A stretch of 15,686 nucleotides of DNA from Nitriliruptoraceae bacterium (GCA_007121975.1 SKJO01000487.1:1-15686); one strand, 5' to 3'. Counted from the first letter of the stretch, positions 1 through 7,277 are shown. Notes: generated by a model from the letters alone, not told the origin. Translations and numbers: made by a program.

Positions 1-47
1 GTCGCCAGCGTACCGAGGTCGTGCAGGACACCCGACGACTGCGGCAT
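1..47 (-). CDS. N-terminus of a gene leaving the window on the left (hypothetical)
   Basis: An ATG at 47 on the minus strand opens a frame that runs without a stop to the window edge and reads MPQSSGVLHDLGTLA. Third codon positions are nearly all G or C, as in neighbouring genes. No strong Shine-Dalgarno sequence lies upstream. In mycobacteria the gene divergent from the trkA pair is a permease, but these 15 residues do not allow that identification. If real, the gene is divergent from the trk operon and shares its 118-base upstream region. Only 15 codons are visible, so this is a tentative call. Confidence 0.35.
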   Translation of the reverse strand, partial: MPQSSGVLHDLGTLA

Positions 48-56
48 ACTGGCATC

Positions 57-85
57 CGGGCCCGGTCACACGACGACCGGGCTCG
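57..85 (+). promoter_or_regulatory. Inverted repeat in the trkA leader or divergent regulatory region
   Basis: GCCCGGTC at 60-67 is perfectly complementary to GACCGGGC at 75-82, with a 7-base spacer. The arms extend to 57-67 and 75-85 if one G-T pair is allowed, which is a G-U pair in plus-strand RNA. It lies 81 bases upstream of the first trkA start. It could be a transcription-factor operator for the trk operon or the divergent gene, or an mRNA leader hairpin. No T-tract follows it, so it is not a standard terminator. Confidence 0.4.
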
Positions 86-165
86 CGCGCGCCGGACGCT
101 TCGACCCCCCCGCCTCACCACCTGCGGTGCGGTCGCCGCGGCCCGCCCGGTGCGCCGAGGACGAG

Positions 166-846
166 GTGCACATCATCATCGGCGGCTGTGGCCGTCTGGG
201 TGCGGAGATCGCGGAGCAGCTGTCCGGCGACCCGGACACCGATGTCGTCGTGGTCGACAACGATCCGCTCGCGTTCGACCGGCTCGGCAGCAGCTTCAAC
301 GGGGACACCGTCGTCGGTGACTGCACCGATCGCGACATCCTCGAGCAGGCCGGGGTCGAGCGGGCGGACGGCCTGATCGCGGTGACCCGGTCGGACAACG
401 CCAACCTGATGGCGGTGGAGATCGCGACCCACCTCTACGACGTGGAGCGCACGATCGCCCGGCTGTTCAACCCCGACCGCGAGGAGGTCTACCGCAAGCT
501 CGGCGTGCGCTACGTCTCCTCCACCGGGGTGATCGCCAAGCTGTTCCTGAACGAGTTCCAGGAGGAGAGCTACCCACTGCACGTGCACTTCACCGACGCC
601 GACATCGCCATGGTCGACCTGGAGATCGACACCGGTGGGCACGCGATGACGGTGGAGGAGTTCGAGCTGGACGGGATGCTGCGGATCGCGGCGGTACGGC
701 GCGGGAGCCGCACCTTCATCCCCGACCGCACCGACCGGCTCGAGCGCGACGACGTCGTGACCGCCGCGATGAAGCCCTCGGCGGCACGGCGGATGGCCGA
801 ACTGGTCCGCGAGCCCTTCGACCGCGACCGCGCGCGGGAGGCCTGA
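166..846 (+). CDS. trkA: TrkA-family potassium uptake regulatory protein, first copy
   Basis: Cytoplasmic RCK subunit that binds NAD(H) or related ligands and gates the TrkH channel. The 226-residue protein has an RCK_N Rossmann domain at about residues 1-130, with the glycine-rich loop GGCGRLG at 6-12 and an acidic residue (D31) at the end of the second strand, as expected for NAD binding. An RCK_C ligand domain follows at about 138-204. GTG at 166 is chosen because it puts the first beta strand (VHIII) directly at the N-terminus and has GAGG five bases upstream; an in-frame GTG at 127 would add 13 unlikely residues. A second trkA starts 3 bases after the stop. Paired trkA genes of this kind are known from mycobacteria (ceoB/ceoC) and other actinobacteria. 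Family assignment is very secure. Confidence 0.95.
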   Translation: MHIIIGGCGRLGAEIAEQLSGDPDTDVVVVDNDPLAFDRLGSSFNGDTVVGDCTDRDILEQAGVERADGLIAVTRSDNANLMAVEIATHLYDVERTIARLFNPDREEVYRKLGVRYVSSTGVIAKLFLNEFQEESYPLHVHFTDADIAMVDLEIDTGGHAMTVEEFELDGMLRIAAVRRGSRTFIPDRTDRLERDDVVTAAMKPSAARRMAELVREPFDRDRAREA

Positions 847-849
847 GCC

Positions 850-1515
850 GTGTACATCGTGATCGTCGGTGGTGGCAGGATCGGTCGCCACATCGCCCGG
901 GACATGTACGACAAGGGGCACGAGGTCAGCGTCATCGAGCGGGTCGCCAACCGGTGCGAGCGGCTGGTGATCGAGACCGACATCCTGGTCATCGAAGGTG
1001 ACGCCTGCGACGTCCGCTACCTCCAACAGGCCCACACCGACCGGGCCGACGCCTTCGTGGCCACCACCCACGAGGACGACGAGAACCTCGTGGCCTGCCA
1101 GCTCGCCAAGATCGAGTTCGGCATCAAGCGGGCGATCAGCCGGGTCAGCACCCCCAAGAACGTCGAGATCTTCGAGGCATTGGGCATCGAACCGGTGTCC
1201 TCGACCCGGCTGATCTCCGAGCTGCTCGAGAACGAGTTCTCGATCGGGGAGTTGATCCACCTCACCAGCCTCAAGGGGGGGCGGGTGAGCCTGGTCGAGC
1301 TGCGCATCCCCGAGGGTCCGGGAGCCCCACCGCCACGGTCGCTGGCCGACCTGCCACTGCCGCACGCCGCCATCGTGGTGGTGATCTTCCGTGGCGAGGA
1401 CACCCTCATCCCCCATGGGGCGACCACCGTCGAACCCGGCGACGAGGTGGTGGCCCTGACCACCCCGGAGCTCGAGGAGGAACTCACCGCGACCCTGCTG
1501 GGTCGGCGGCGATGA
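850..1515 (+). CDS. trkA: TrkA-family potassium uptake regulatory protein, second copy
   Basis: Second RCK-type gating subunit, 221 residues. The Rossmann loop GGGRIG is at 7-12, the acidic residue ending strand 2 is E30, and the RCK_C domain spans about 134-207. The start is GTG at 850, with GGAG about nine bases upstream, inside the end of the first trkA. The stop TGA (1513-1515) overlaps the ATG of the next small gene as ATGA, indicating translational coupling. The two TrkA proteins are diverged rather than recent duplicates, so they probably form a hetero-assembly under TrkH; that is an inference from pairing and spacing. Confidence 0.95.
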   Translation: MYIVIVGGGRIGRHIARDMYDKGHEVSVIERVANRCERLVIETDILVIEGDACDVRYLQQAHTDRADAFVATTHEDDENLVACQLAKIEFGIKRAISRVSTPKNVEIFEALGIEPVSSTRLISELLENEFSIGELIHLTSLKGGRVSLVELRIPEGPGAPPPRSLADLPLPHAAIVVVIFRGEDTLIPHGATTVEPGDEVVALTTPELEEELTATLLGRRR

Positions 1516-1643
1516 CCGCCGAACGGCCGGAACGGTTCCTGCAGGAGAGCCTGCGGGGAGTGGGGCTGGTGGTCGGGCTGGTGGCGGCCATCCTCGCGAT
1601 CGCCACGCTGATCGCCGTGCTCGGCGCGCTGGTGCTGTCATGA
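1512..1643 (+). CDS. Small single-span membrane protein between trkA and trkH
   Basis: A 43-residue frame, starting MTAERPERFL, with a charged N-terminal stretch (residues 1-15) and one hydrophobic segment at about 18-42 ending in LVLS. It starts at ATG 1512, overlapping the trkA stop as ATGA, and its own TGA (1641-1643) overlaps the trkH ATG (1640) as ATGA. GC at third positions is 39 of 43 codons, like the flanking genes. Without it there would be a 124-base untranslated gap before trkH, which has no visible ribosome binding site; translating this peptide would carry ribosomes into trkH. By analogy with tiny single-span partners such as KdpF it may be a Trk accessory subunit, but I do not recognise a named family. 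Confidence 0.75.
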   Translation: MTAERPERFLQESLRGVGLVVGLVAAILAIATLIAVLGALVLS

Positions 1644-3154
1644 TCCTGCGGCCCGGCGCGGATGACCTGCGCCTGATCGGCTTCTACCTCGGCAAGGTCC
1701 TGCTCGGTCTCGGCCTGCTGATGGCGATCCCGGCGGTGGTCGCGCTCGCGCTCGGGGAGTTCAACGCGGCGACCGCGTTCGTGATCGGCGCGAGCCTGTG
1801 TGTCCTGGTGGCCGCGCTGACCGACCTGCGCTTCCGCACCCGACGTGCGTTGAGCTGGGCGCACGGCATGGTCGTGGTGGCGCTGGCCTGGCTGGTCGGC
1901 GCGGTGTTCGCCGCCGTGCCGATGTACCTCGGGGGGCGGTTCTCCGACCCGCTGGCCGCGCTGTTCGAGGCCATGGCCGGCCTCACGACCACCGGGATGT
2001 CGGTGGTCCACGACCTCGACCACACGCCGCTGTCCGAGGACCTCTTCCGCCATCTGCTGCAGGGCGCCGGCGGGCTCGGGATCCTGATCGTGGTGCTGTC
2101 GCTGTTCGCCGCGGGCGCGGCCCGGGTCGCCACGCTGTACACCGCCGAGGCCCGCGAGGAACGGGTGATGCCCAACATCATCCGCACCTCACGGTTCATC
2201 TTCGTGGTCGGAGCGACGTTCTTCGTGGTCGGCACCACCGCCCTGTTCGTGGTGCTGCTGATCGACGGCTTCACCCCCGGCCGGGCGGTGTACCACGCGG
2301 TCAACCTGTTCCTCGCCTCGTTCGCCACCGGCGGCTTCTCACCGATGCAGGCCTCGATCGCCTACTACCACTCGGCCGCGGTGGAAGCGGTCGTCGTGCT
2401 GCTGATGATCGCGGGGACGCTGTCGTTCGGGCTGCACCTCGCGCTGTGGCGCGGCGATCCCCGCGACGTGCTGCGCCACCTCGAAACCCGCACCCTGGCG
2501 GTGACCACCTCGGTGTTCTTCGTGGCGATGGTGTTCGGACTGCTGCGCTCGGGAACCTACGACCATCCGGTCCCGCTGCTGCGCAAAGGACTGTTCACGC
2601 TGCTCTCGGCGGTGTCGAGCACCGGGCACCAGGTCAACGTCGGCGACACCTACCTGAGCGACTGGGGGGTGCTCGCACCCGCGGCGGTGGTCGGGGCCAT
2701 GGCGATCGGGGGGATGGCGTCCTCGACCGCCGGGGGGATCAAGGCCTTCCGCATCGGCGTGACCTTCAAGACCCTGGTGCACGACATCCGTCGCATCCTG
2801 CTGCCCGAGTCCGCGCTCGTGGTCAGCAGCTACCACGTCGGCCGACGCCAGATCCTGCGCGACGAGACCACGCGCGCCGCGACCACGGTGCTGCTGCTGT
2901 TCATCGCCAGCTACCTCATCGGCGCGATGACCGCCCTGGCCTACGGTGAGGTCGACATCTCCCAGGCGCTGTTCGAGTCGGTTTCGGTGGGCTCCAACAT
3001 CGGCGTGTCCATCGGGGTCGTGCAGCCCGGCATGCCCGACGGGTTGATGGCCGTCTACATCCTGCAGATGTGGCTCGGACGGCTGGAGTTCGTGGCGGTC
3101 TTCGTGCTGCTCGGCTACAGCCTGTCGATGCTGCGCGGGCAGGCCTCGACATGA
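1640..3154 (+). CDS. trkH: TrkH-family potassium transporter membrane subunit
   Basis: Ion-conducting subunit of the Trk/Ktr system, 504 residues. It has the four M1-P-M2 repeats of the SKT superfamily. The four pore-loop filter segments are visible: TTTGM (116-120), ATGG (229-232), STGH (327-330) and VGSN (450-453), each with its conserved glycine. The family hallmarks GMASSTAGGIKAFR (358-371) and GRLE (480-483) are intact. Length is normal for TrkH. The start overlaps the stop of the 43-residue membrane peptide (ATGA) and has no independent Shine-Dalgarno, so translation is probably coupled. Its own stop overlaps the next gene by ATGA. With the two upstream TrkA proteins it forms a complete K+ uptake system. 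K+ selectivity is inferred from the filters. Confidence 0.95.
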   Translation: MILRPGADDLRLIGFYLGKVLLGLGLLMAIPAVVALALGEFNAATAFVIGASLCVLVAALTDLRFRTRRALSWAHGMVVVALAWLVGAVFAAVPMYLGGRFSDPLAALFEAMAGLTTTGMSVVHDLDHTPLSEDLFRHLLQGAGGLGILIVVLSLFAAGAARVATLYTAEAREERVMPNIIRTSRFIFVVGATFFVVGTTALFVVLLIDGFTPGRAVYHAVNLFLASFATGGFSPMQASIAYYHSAAVEAVVVLLMIAGTLSFGLHLALWRGDPRDVLRHLETRTLAVTTSVFFVAMVFGLLRSGTYDHPVPLLRKGLFTLLSAVSSTGHQVNVGDTYLSDWGVLAPAAVVGAMAIGGMASSTAGGIKAFRIGVTFKTLVHDIRRILLPESALVVSSYHVGRRQILRDETTRAATTVLLLFIASYLIGAMTALAYGEVDISQALFESVSVGSNIGVSIGVVQPGMPDGLMAVYILQMWLGRLEFVAVFVLLGYSLSMLRGQAST

Positions 3155-3858
3155 GCGACGAGCGGCGCCGGGAGCCGACCCGCTGGCTGGTGCTGGGCGG
3201 GGTGCTCGCGCTGGTACTGATCGGGGTCGGTGCGGAGGCGCTGCTGCGGGCCGCCCCGATGATCGAGCGGCCCGAGTCCCTGCGCGTGGAGGACGTGCCG
3301 CCGCTGGCGCTCGCGGGGGTGACGCTGTGCACCCGCCGCCAGGACGATCCCACCGCGGACGAACTGCGCGCCCAGCTGACCCCCGACGCCCGCATCGGCT
3401 CGGAGCAGGTCATGGCCTGCCCGTCGGCCTTCGATCAGCTGCGGGTGACCTTCGCGGGTGAGGTCGTGGGCGAACTGCTGCCCCGCCGCGGCGGGGTGTG
3501 GGCCCAGGTCAACGACGACGACTATGCGCTCCGGGTCGGGCCGATCAGCGGGAACCGTGATCTGCGTGGGTTCAACACGGGGCTGGCGGTGTGGCTGCCC
3601 GACGGCCTGCACGAACAGATCGACGGGCTCGGGCGGCCCGGTCAGCGCGGCGACGTGGTCCTGCTCACCGGTCGGCTGCTGCGCGCCGATCCGGCGGACG
3701 GCGGCGGGATCACGCTGCGCGCCGACCGGCTCGAGCTGCTGGCCCCCGCCGTCGAGGTCCCCCCACCCCTGCACGTGCCCCAGGCCATCATCGCCGGGGT
3801 GCTCGCTCTGGCGGCCGCGATCGCCGGCGTGCGCGCATGGGCCGTGACCCGCGACTGA
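3151..3858 (+). CDS. Membrane-anchored OB-fold-like protein of the trk operon
   Basis: 235 residues. A basic N-terminus (MSDERRREPTR) precedes a hydrophobic segment at about 12-32; a second hydrophobic segment is at about 211-229. Between them is a roughly 170-residue region that the charge pattern places outside the membrane. Its second half (about 98-198) is a run of short beta strands with motifs GEVVGELLPR, WAQVNDDDY, NTGLAVWLP, GDVVLLTGRLLRADP and LRADRLELL. This resembles an OB-fold seen in uncharacterised clostridial and actinobacterial proteins. Two cysteines (C60, C90) could form a disulfide. Its ATG overlaps the trkH stop, so it is probably made with TrkH and may bind or stabilise it. 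The function is unknown. It ends 7 bases from the convergent nth stop. Confidence 0.8.
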   Translation: MSDERRREPTRWLVLGGVLALVLIGVGAEALLRAAPMIERPESLRVEDVPPLALAGVTLCTRRQDDPTADELRAQLTPDARIGSEQVMACPSAFDQLRVTFAGEVVGELLPRRGGVWAQVNDDDYALRVGPISGNRDLRGFNTGLAVWLPDGLHEQIDGLGRPGQRGDVVLLTGRLLRADPADGGGITLRADRLELLAPAVEVPPPLHVPQAIIAGVLALAAAIAGVRAWAVTRD

Positions 3859-3865
3859 TGCCCGC

Positions 3866-4552
3866 TCAGCGTTTGTCGGTGCAGCCGGCCTCCTGCGACG
3901 AGGGGCACAGCGGCTCGATGGGGCAGTCCTCACAGCGAGGTCGGCGCGCGTGACAGGTCCGGCGCCCGTGGTGGATGAGCAGGTCGGCGACCTCGAGCCA
4001 CTGCTCGCGGGGGAACAGGCGCATCAGGTCGCGCTCGATGCGGCGTGGGTCGTCGTGCCGCGTGAACCGCAGCCGACGCGAAAGGCGCATCACGTGGGTG
4101 TCGACCACGACCCCGGCATGGATCCCGAAGCCGTTGGACAGGACCACGTTGGCGGTCTTGCGGGCCACGCCGGGAAGCGCGATCAGCTCCTGCATGGTGG
4201 CCGGGACCTCGCCCTGATGGTGTTCGAGCAGCAGCGCCGCGGTCGCCTTGAGGTTCTTGGCCTTCTGCCGGAACAGCCCCAGTGATCCGAGCAGCTGCTC
4301 GAGCTGGTCCACCGGAGCGGCGGCGACCGCCTCGGGACCGGGCAGAACCCGGAACAGCACCCGGGTGACCTCGTTGACCTTGACGTCGGTCGCCTGGGCG
4401 GAGAGCATCGTGGCCGCCAGCAGCTCGAAGCGGTCCGAGAACTGCAGCGCGATCCGGGCGTCGGGCAGTGCCTCGCGCAGCATCCCGAGGATCACCGGCG
4501 CCCGCAGCCTCTTGCCACGGTCGCGGTTCAGGCCCTCGGGGATCACGGTCAT
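3866..4552 (-). CDS. nth: Endonuclease III (DNA glycosylase/AP lyase)
   Basis: Removes oxidised pyrimidines and nicks abasic sites in base excision repair; cytoplasmic. The 228-residue protein has the helix-hairpin-helix LPGVARKTAN at 126-135 with catalytic lysine K132, the GPD-loop aspartate D151 in VDTHV, and the [4Fe-4S] ligands C200-X6-C207-X2-C210-X5-C216 in exact canonical spacing. All catalytic residues are present. It is the last gene of the phoU-regX3-senX3 unit, starting 10 bases after the senX3 stop. It lacks a good ribosome binding site, but a TAGCCT hexamer sits exactly 7 bases upstream of the ATG, which fits leaderless transcription from its own promoter. Confidence 0.96.
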   Translation of the reverse strand: MTVIPEGLNRDRGKRLRAPVILGMLREALPDARIALQFSDRFELLAATMLSAQATDVKVNEVTRVLFRVLPGPEAVAAAPVDQLEQLLGSLGLFRQKAKNLKATAALLLEHHQGEVPATMQELIALPGVARKTANVVLSNGFGIHAGVVVDTHVMRLSRRLRFTRHDDPRRIERDLMRLFPREQWLEVADLLIHHGRRTCHARRPRCEDCPIEPLCPSSQEAGCTDKR

Positions 4553-4559
4553 CGGCGGC

Positions 4560-4565
4560 AGGCTA
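4560..4565 (-). promoter_or_regulatory. Candidate -10 element for leaderless nth transcription
   Basis: On the minus strand TAGCCT (4565 to 4560) matches the actinobacterial TANNNT -10 consensus, and its first three bases are the senX3 TAG stop codon. Seven bases separate it from the nth ATG at 4552, the spacing that places transcription initiation on the A of the start codon. No -35 element is evident. Confidence 0.4.
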
Positions 4566-5852
4566 GCCGCGTGGCTCGATCGGCAGCCGCACCGTGAAGG
4601 TCGACCCCTCGCCGAGCAGGCTGTCGACCCGGATCGTCCCGCCGTGGCGCTCGACCGCGTGGCGCACGATCGACAGGCCGAGCCCGGTGCCTCCGGTCGC
4701 CCGCGACCGGGCGGTGTCGACCCGGTAGAAGCGCTCGAAGATCCGGGTGAGGTCGGAGCGGGGGATGCCGATCCCCGCGTCCACGACGGTGAGCACGCGG
4801 CTGCCGTCCTCGGCGCTCAGGGTGAGCAGCACCCGCCCGCCGGGATCGCTGTACTGCAGGGCGTTGCCGACCAGGTTCTTGACGATGACCTCGAGGTCGC
4901 TGACCGACCCGGCGAGTTCGGCCCGGTCCGGGACCTCCACCTCCACCTCGATGTCGTGCTCCTCGGCCAGCGGCAGCAGGTCGGCGACCACCCGCCGCAC
5001 CAGCTCTGCGAGGTCGACCGAGGTCCGTTCCAACGGGCCGGGTTCCTCGAGCCGGCGCAGGTCGAGCAGATCATGCACCAACTGCACGAGCCGGTCGGCC
5101 TCGTCACCGAGCCGCTGCACCAGCGCGGCCGAACGCTCGGGGTCACGCCCGATCGTGACCTGCAGCGCCTCGGCCAGGGTCTGCAGGCTGGTCACCGGCG
5201 TCTTGAGCTCATGGGAGGCGTTGACCACGAAGTCGCGGCGCAGTTCCTCGATGCGACGCTCCCGGGTGCGATCCTCGACGATGAGCAGGACCTCCTCACC
5301 GACCAGCGAGGCGGTCGCATGCAGGTCGCGCTCACCGTGCTCGACCTCGAGGGACACCGGCCGACGCCGCTCACGGGTCTGACGGACCGCAGCTGCCAGC
5401 GCGGCGCTGCCGACCGCCTGTACCACCGTCACGTCCCCGACATCGACCGGGATGCGCAGCAGCCGGCGTGCCGCCTCGTTGGCGGCACGCAAGCGACCTG
5501 CCTCGGAGAACAGCAGCGCCGGCTCGGTCAGCGCCTCGACCAGCTCGTGACGCCCCGGCACGGTGCGTTGCGCTCGCAGCCCCTCCCGCAGCACATCGAG
5601 GGTGTCCCCGAGCTCGGACCCGACCTCACCGGCCGGTAGAGGCGCGTCGTGCCCGACCTGCCAGCCCTGCAGCCGCACCGCCAGCACCCGGTCGCGGTGG
5701 TGCAGCCACCAACTCCCCGTGCCGAGTACGACGCCAGCGCCGGTCAGCGCCAGCAGCAACCCGCCGGGTCCGGACACGAGCCGGCCCGCCAACCAGGCGC
5801 CGACCACCGCCATCACCGCGAGTGTGGCGAGCACGAACCGGGAGCGGATCAC
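4563..5852 (-). CDS. senX3: SenX3/PhoR-like phosphate-responsive sensor histidine kinase
   Basis: Membrane histidine kinase, 429 residues. Two closely spaced hydrophobic segments (about 5-23 and 29-50) leave almost no extracytoplasmic sensor, as in SenX3. A PAS-like domain lies at about 102-195. The H-box ASHELKTPV carries the phospho-acceptor H214; the N-box has N326 and N330 (KNLVGNAL), G1 is DAGIGIP (358-364) and G2 is GGTGLGLS (387-394). ARSRATGGTGLGLS is very close to the mycobacterial SenX3 sequence. The GTG start (5852) overlaps the regulator's TGA as GTGA. Lack of an external domain suggests it senses phosphate through PhoU and the Pst transporter, which is not in this window. The kinase call is certain; SenX3-type specificity is inferred. 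Confidence 0.93.
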   Translation of the reverse strand: MIRSRFVLATLAVMAVVGAWLAGRLVSGPGGLLLALTGAGVVLGTGSWWLHHRDRVLAVRLQGWQVGHDAPLPAGEVGSELGDTLDVLREGLRAQRTVPGRHELVEALTEPALLFSEAGRLRAANEAARRLLRIPVDVGDVTVVQAVGSAALAAAVRQTRERRRPVSLEVEHGERDLHATASLVGEEVLLIVEDRTRERRIEELRRDFVVNASHELKTPVTSLQTLAEALQVTIGRDPERSAALVQRLGDEADRLVQLVHDLLDLRRLEEPGPLERTSVDLAELVRRVVADLLPLAEEHDIEVEVEVPDRAELAGSVSDLEVIVKNLVGNALQYSDPGGRVLLTLSAEDGSRVLTVVDAGIGIPRSDLTRIFERFYRVDTARSRATGGTGLGLSIVRHAVERHGGTIRVDSLLGEGSTFTVRLPIEPRG

Positions 5853-6535
5853 TGGTCGGTGAAGCGGTAGCCGACCCCCCGGACCGTCTGGATCCGGACC
5901 GGCTGCTGGGGGTCGGCTTCGATCCGCGTGCGCAACCGCCGGATGTGCACGTCGAGCGTCTTGGTGTCCCCCACGTAGTCCTGGCCCCAGACCTCGCCGA
6001 TGAGCTGTCCACGGGTCAGCACCCGACCGGCGTGCTCCATGAGGTAGGCGAGCAGCTCGAACTCCTTGGGCGGCAACTCCACCGCATGGCCTTCGACGAG
6101 GACCTCATGGCGGCTGCGGTCGACCCGCACCCCGGCAGCCTCCACCGGTCCGGCCTGCCCGGCGTTGTCGACCAGCGGGGCACGGCGCAGCACCGCCTTG
6201 ATGCGCGCGACGAGCTCCCGGGTGGAGAAGGGCTTGGTCACATAGTCGTCGGCACCGAGCTCGAGCCCGACCACCCGGTCCACCTCGGCGTCCCGGGCCG
6301 TGAGCATGATGATCGGCACGTCCGAGCGCGTGCGCACCGCGCGGCACACCTCGGTGCCCGACATCCCGGGCAGCATCAGATCGAGCAGGATGAGATCAGG
6401 TCGGTGCCGCTCGAACCCGGTCAGGGCCTCGTGGCCGTCGCGGGCCCAGAAGACGCTGAAGCCCTCGGCCTGCAGCGTCACCGCCAGGCCCTCGGCAATC
6501 GCGGGCTCGTCCTCGACCAGCAGCAGCGTGGGCAT
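5849..6535 (-). CDS. regX3: RegX3/PhoB-like OmpR-family response regulator
   Basis: DNA-binding response regulator of 228 residues. The receiver domain (1-118) has the acidic pair E8/D9, phospho-acceptor D52 (LLDLMLPGMSG), T79 and K101. The winged-helix effector domain is at about 133-226, with GQDYVGDTKTLDVHIRRLR and VRGVGYRF typical of RegX3. ATG at 6535 is chosen because GGGAGGT lies eight bases upstream and the receiver begins at residue 3; an upstream in-frame start would add 20 residues with no homology. It lies 34 bases downstream of phoU and overlaps senX3 by four bases, so the three are probably one transcript. It likely activates phosphate-starvation genes. Confidence 0.95.
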   Translation of the reverse strand: MPTLLLVEDEPAIAEGLAVTLQAEGFSVFWARDGHEALTGFERHRPDLILLDLMLPGMSGTEVCRAVRTRSDVPIIMLTARDAEVDRVVGLELGADDYVTKPFSTRELVARIKAVLRRAPLVDNAGQAGPVEAAGVRVDRSRHEVLVEGHAVELPPKEFELLAYLMEHAGRVLTRGQLIGEVWGQDYVGDTKTLDVHIRRLRTRIEADPQQPVRIQTVRGVGYRFTDQ

Positions 6536-6569
6536 CGTCAGCGACCTCCCGGCCGAGCCACCGACCGAC

Positions 6570-7259
6570 TCACCGTCGCACCGGGGACCGCTCACCGGTC
6601 ACCGCGAAGGTGCCATGCTGCGCGAACGCGACACCATGGTCGGCGATCCGCTCGAAGTAGCGGGCGAGCAGCCCGAGCATGAGCAGATCGGCCGGGGAGT
6701 CCACCTGCTGCTCGGAGCGGGTCATCAACCCCTGGGCGATGACGTCGACCTGCGCATCGCGCCGGTCGAGTTCCGCGACCGCCAGGCCGTCGCGCAACCG
6801 CCACGCATCCACCCCCTGACGGAACACCTCGGCCGCGCGCGCCGCCAGCTCCTCGACCTGCTGGCGGACCTGCAGGGGCAGCAGCCGCGCGTCGAAACGC
6901 TCGGTGGTCTCAGCCACGTGGCGCAGCAGGGCCGCCGAACGCTCCACCGCCCACACCAGCCTCAGGATCGCCACCAGCCGGCGCAGGTCGCCCGAGACCG
7001 GGGCTTCCCGGGCCAGCAGCAGGAACCCTTCGTCCTCCACGCGACGGCAGCGCTCGTCGACATCCACCGCCATGCTGCGCGCATCCTCGACGCAGCCGCG
7101 GTCGCCGGCCAGGAAACTGCGCGTGATGCGCGGGAAGGACTCCGCGATCACCAACGCGGCCCCGACCAGCTCGTCATCGACCCCGTCGAGACGCTCCTGG
7201 TACTCGACCCGGATCAACTGCTTGGGCTGGTGAAGGGGCGGCAGACGCTCCTCGGACAT
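6570..7259 (-). CDS. phoU: PhoU-family phosphate signalling regulator
   Basis: Cytoplasmic adaptor that links the Pst phosphate transporter to the sensor kinase and keeps the Pho regulon off when phosphate is plentiful. 229 residues, almost wholly helical and of normal PhoU length. Two PhoU repeats are visible: repeat 1 includes APVSGDLRRLVAILRL (86-101) and ERSAA (106-110), repeat 2 includes YFERIADHGVAFA (201-213). Repeat 2 keeps the canonical ERIADH, whereas repeat 1 has alanine where the aspartate is usual. ATG 7259 is preferred over a long upstream open frame because AAAGGG lies nine bases before it and the helical domain begins soon after. It is first in a unit with regX3 and senX3. A leader hairpin lies just upstream. 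Confidence 0.9.
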   Translation of the reverse strand: MSEERLPPLHQPKQLIRVEYQERLDGVDDELVGAALVIAESFPRITRSFLAGDRGCVEDARSMAVDVDERCRRVEDEGFLLLAREAPVSGDLRRLVAILRLVWAVERSAALLRHVAETTERFDARLLPLQVRQQVEELAARAAEVFRQGVDAWRLRDGLAVAELDRRDAQVDVIAQGLMTRSEQQVDSPADLLMLGLLARYFERIADHGVAFAQHGTFAVTGERSPVRR

Positions 7260-7277
7260 GTTCGCGGACCCTTTCGG

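Noticed and set aside
45..50. CATACT as a possible -10 for the trk operon
   Set aside because: It does not fit TANNNT, has no -35, and overlaps the start codon of the divergent frame; evidence too weak to list.
115..1641. A 508-codon open frame on the minus strand opposite the two trkA genes
   Set aside because: Its composition (long runs of Gly, Asp, His, Val) is that of an antisense frame in high-GC DNA, and the opposite strand encodes two clear RCK proteins.
4248..5639. A 463-codon plus-strand frame opposite senX3 and nth
   Set aside because: Low-complexity antisense translation; the opposite strand carries intact kinase and endonuclease motifs.
6536..6595. Extended N-terminus for the response regulator
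   Set aside because: The extra 20 residues precede the conserved receiver start and run into the phoU coding end, while ATG 6535 has a near-perfect Shine-Dalgarno.
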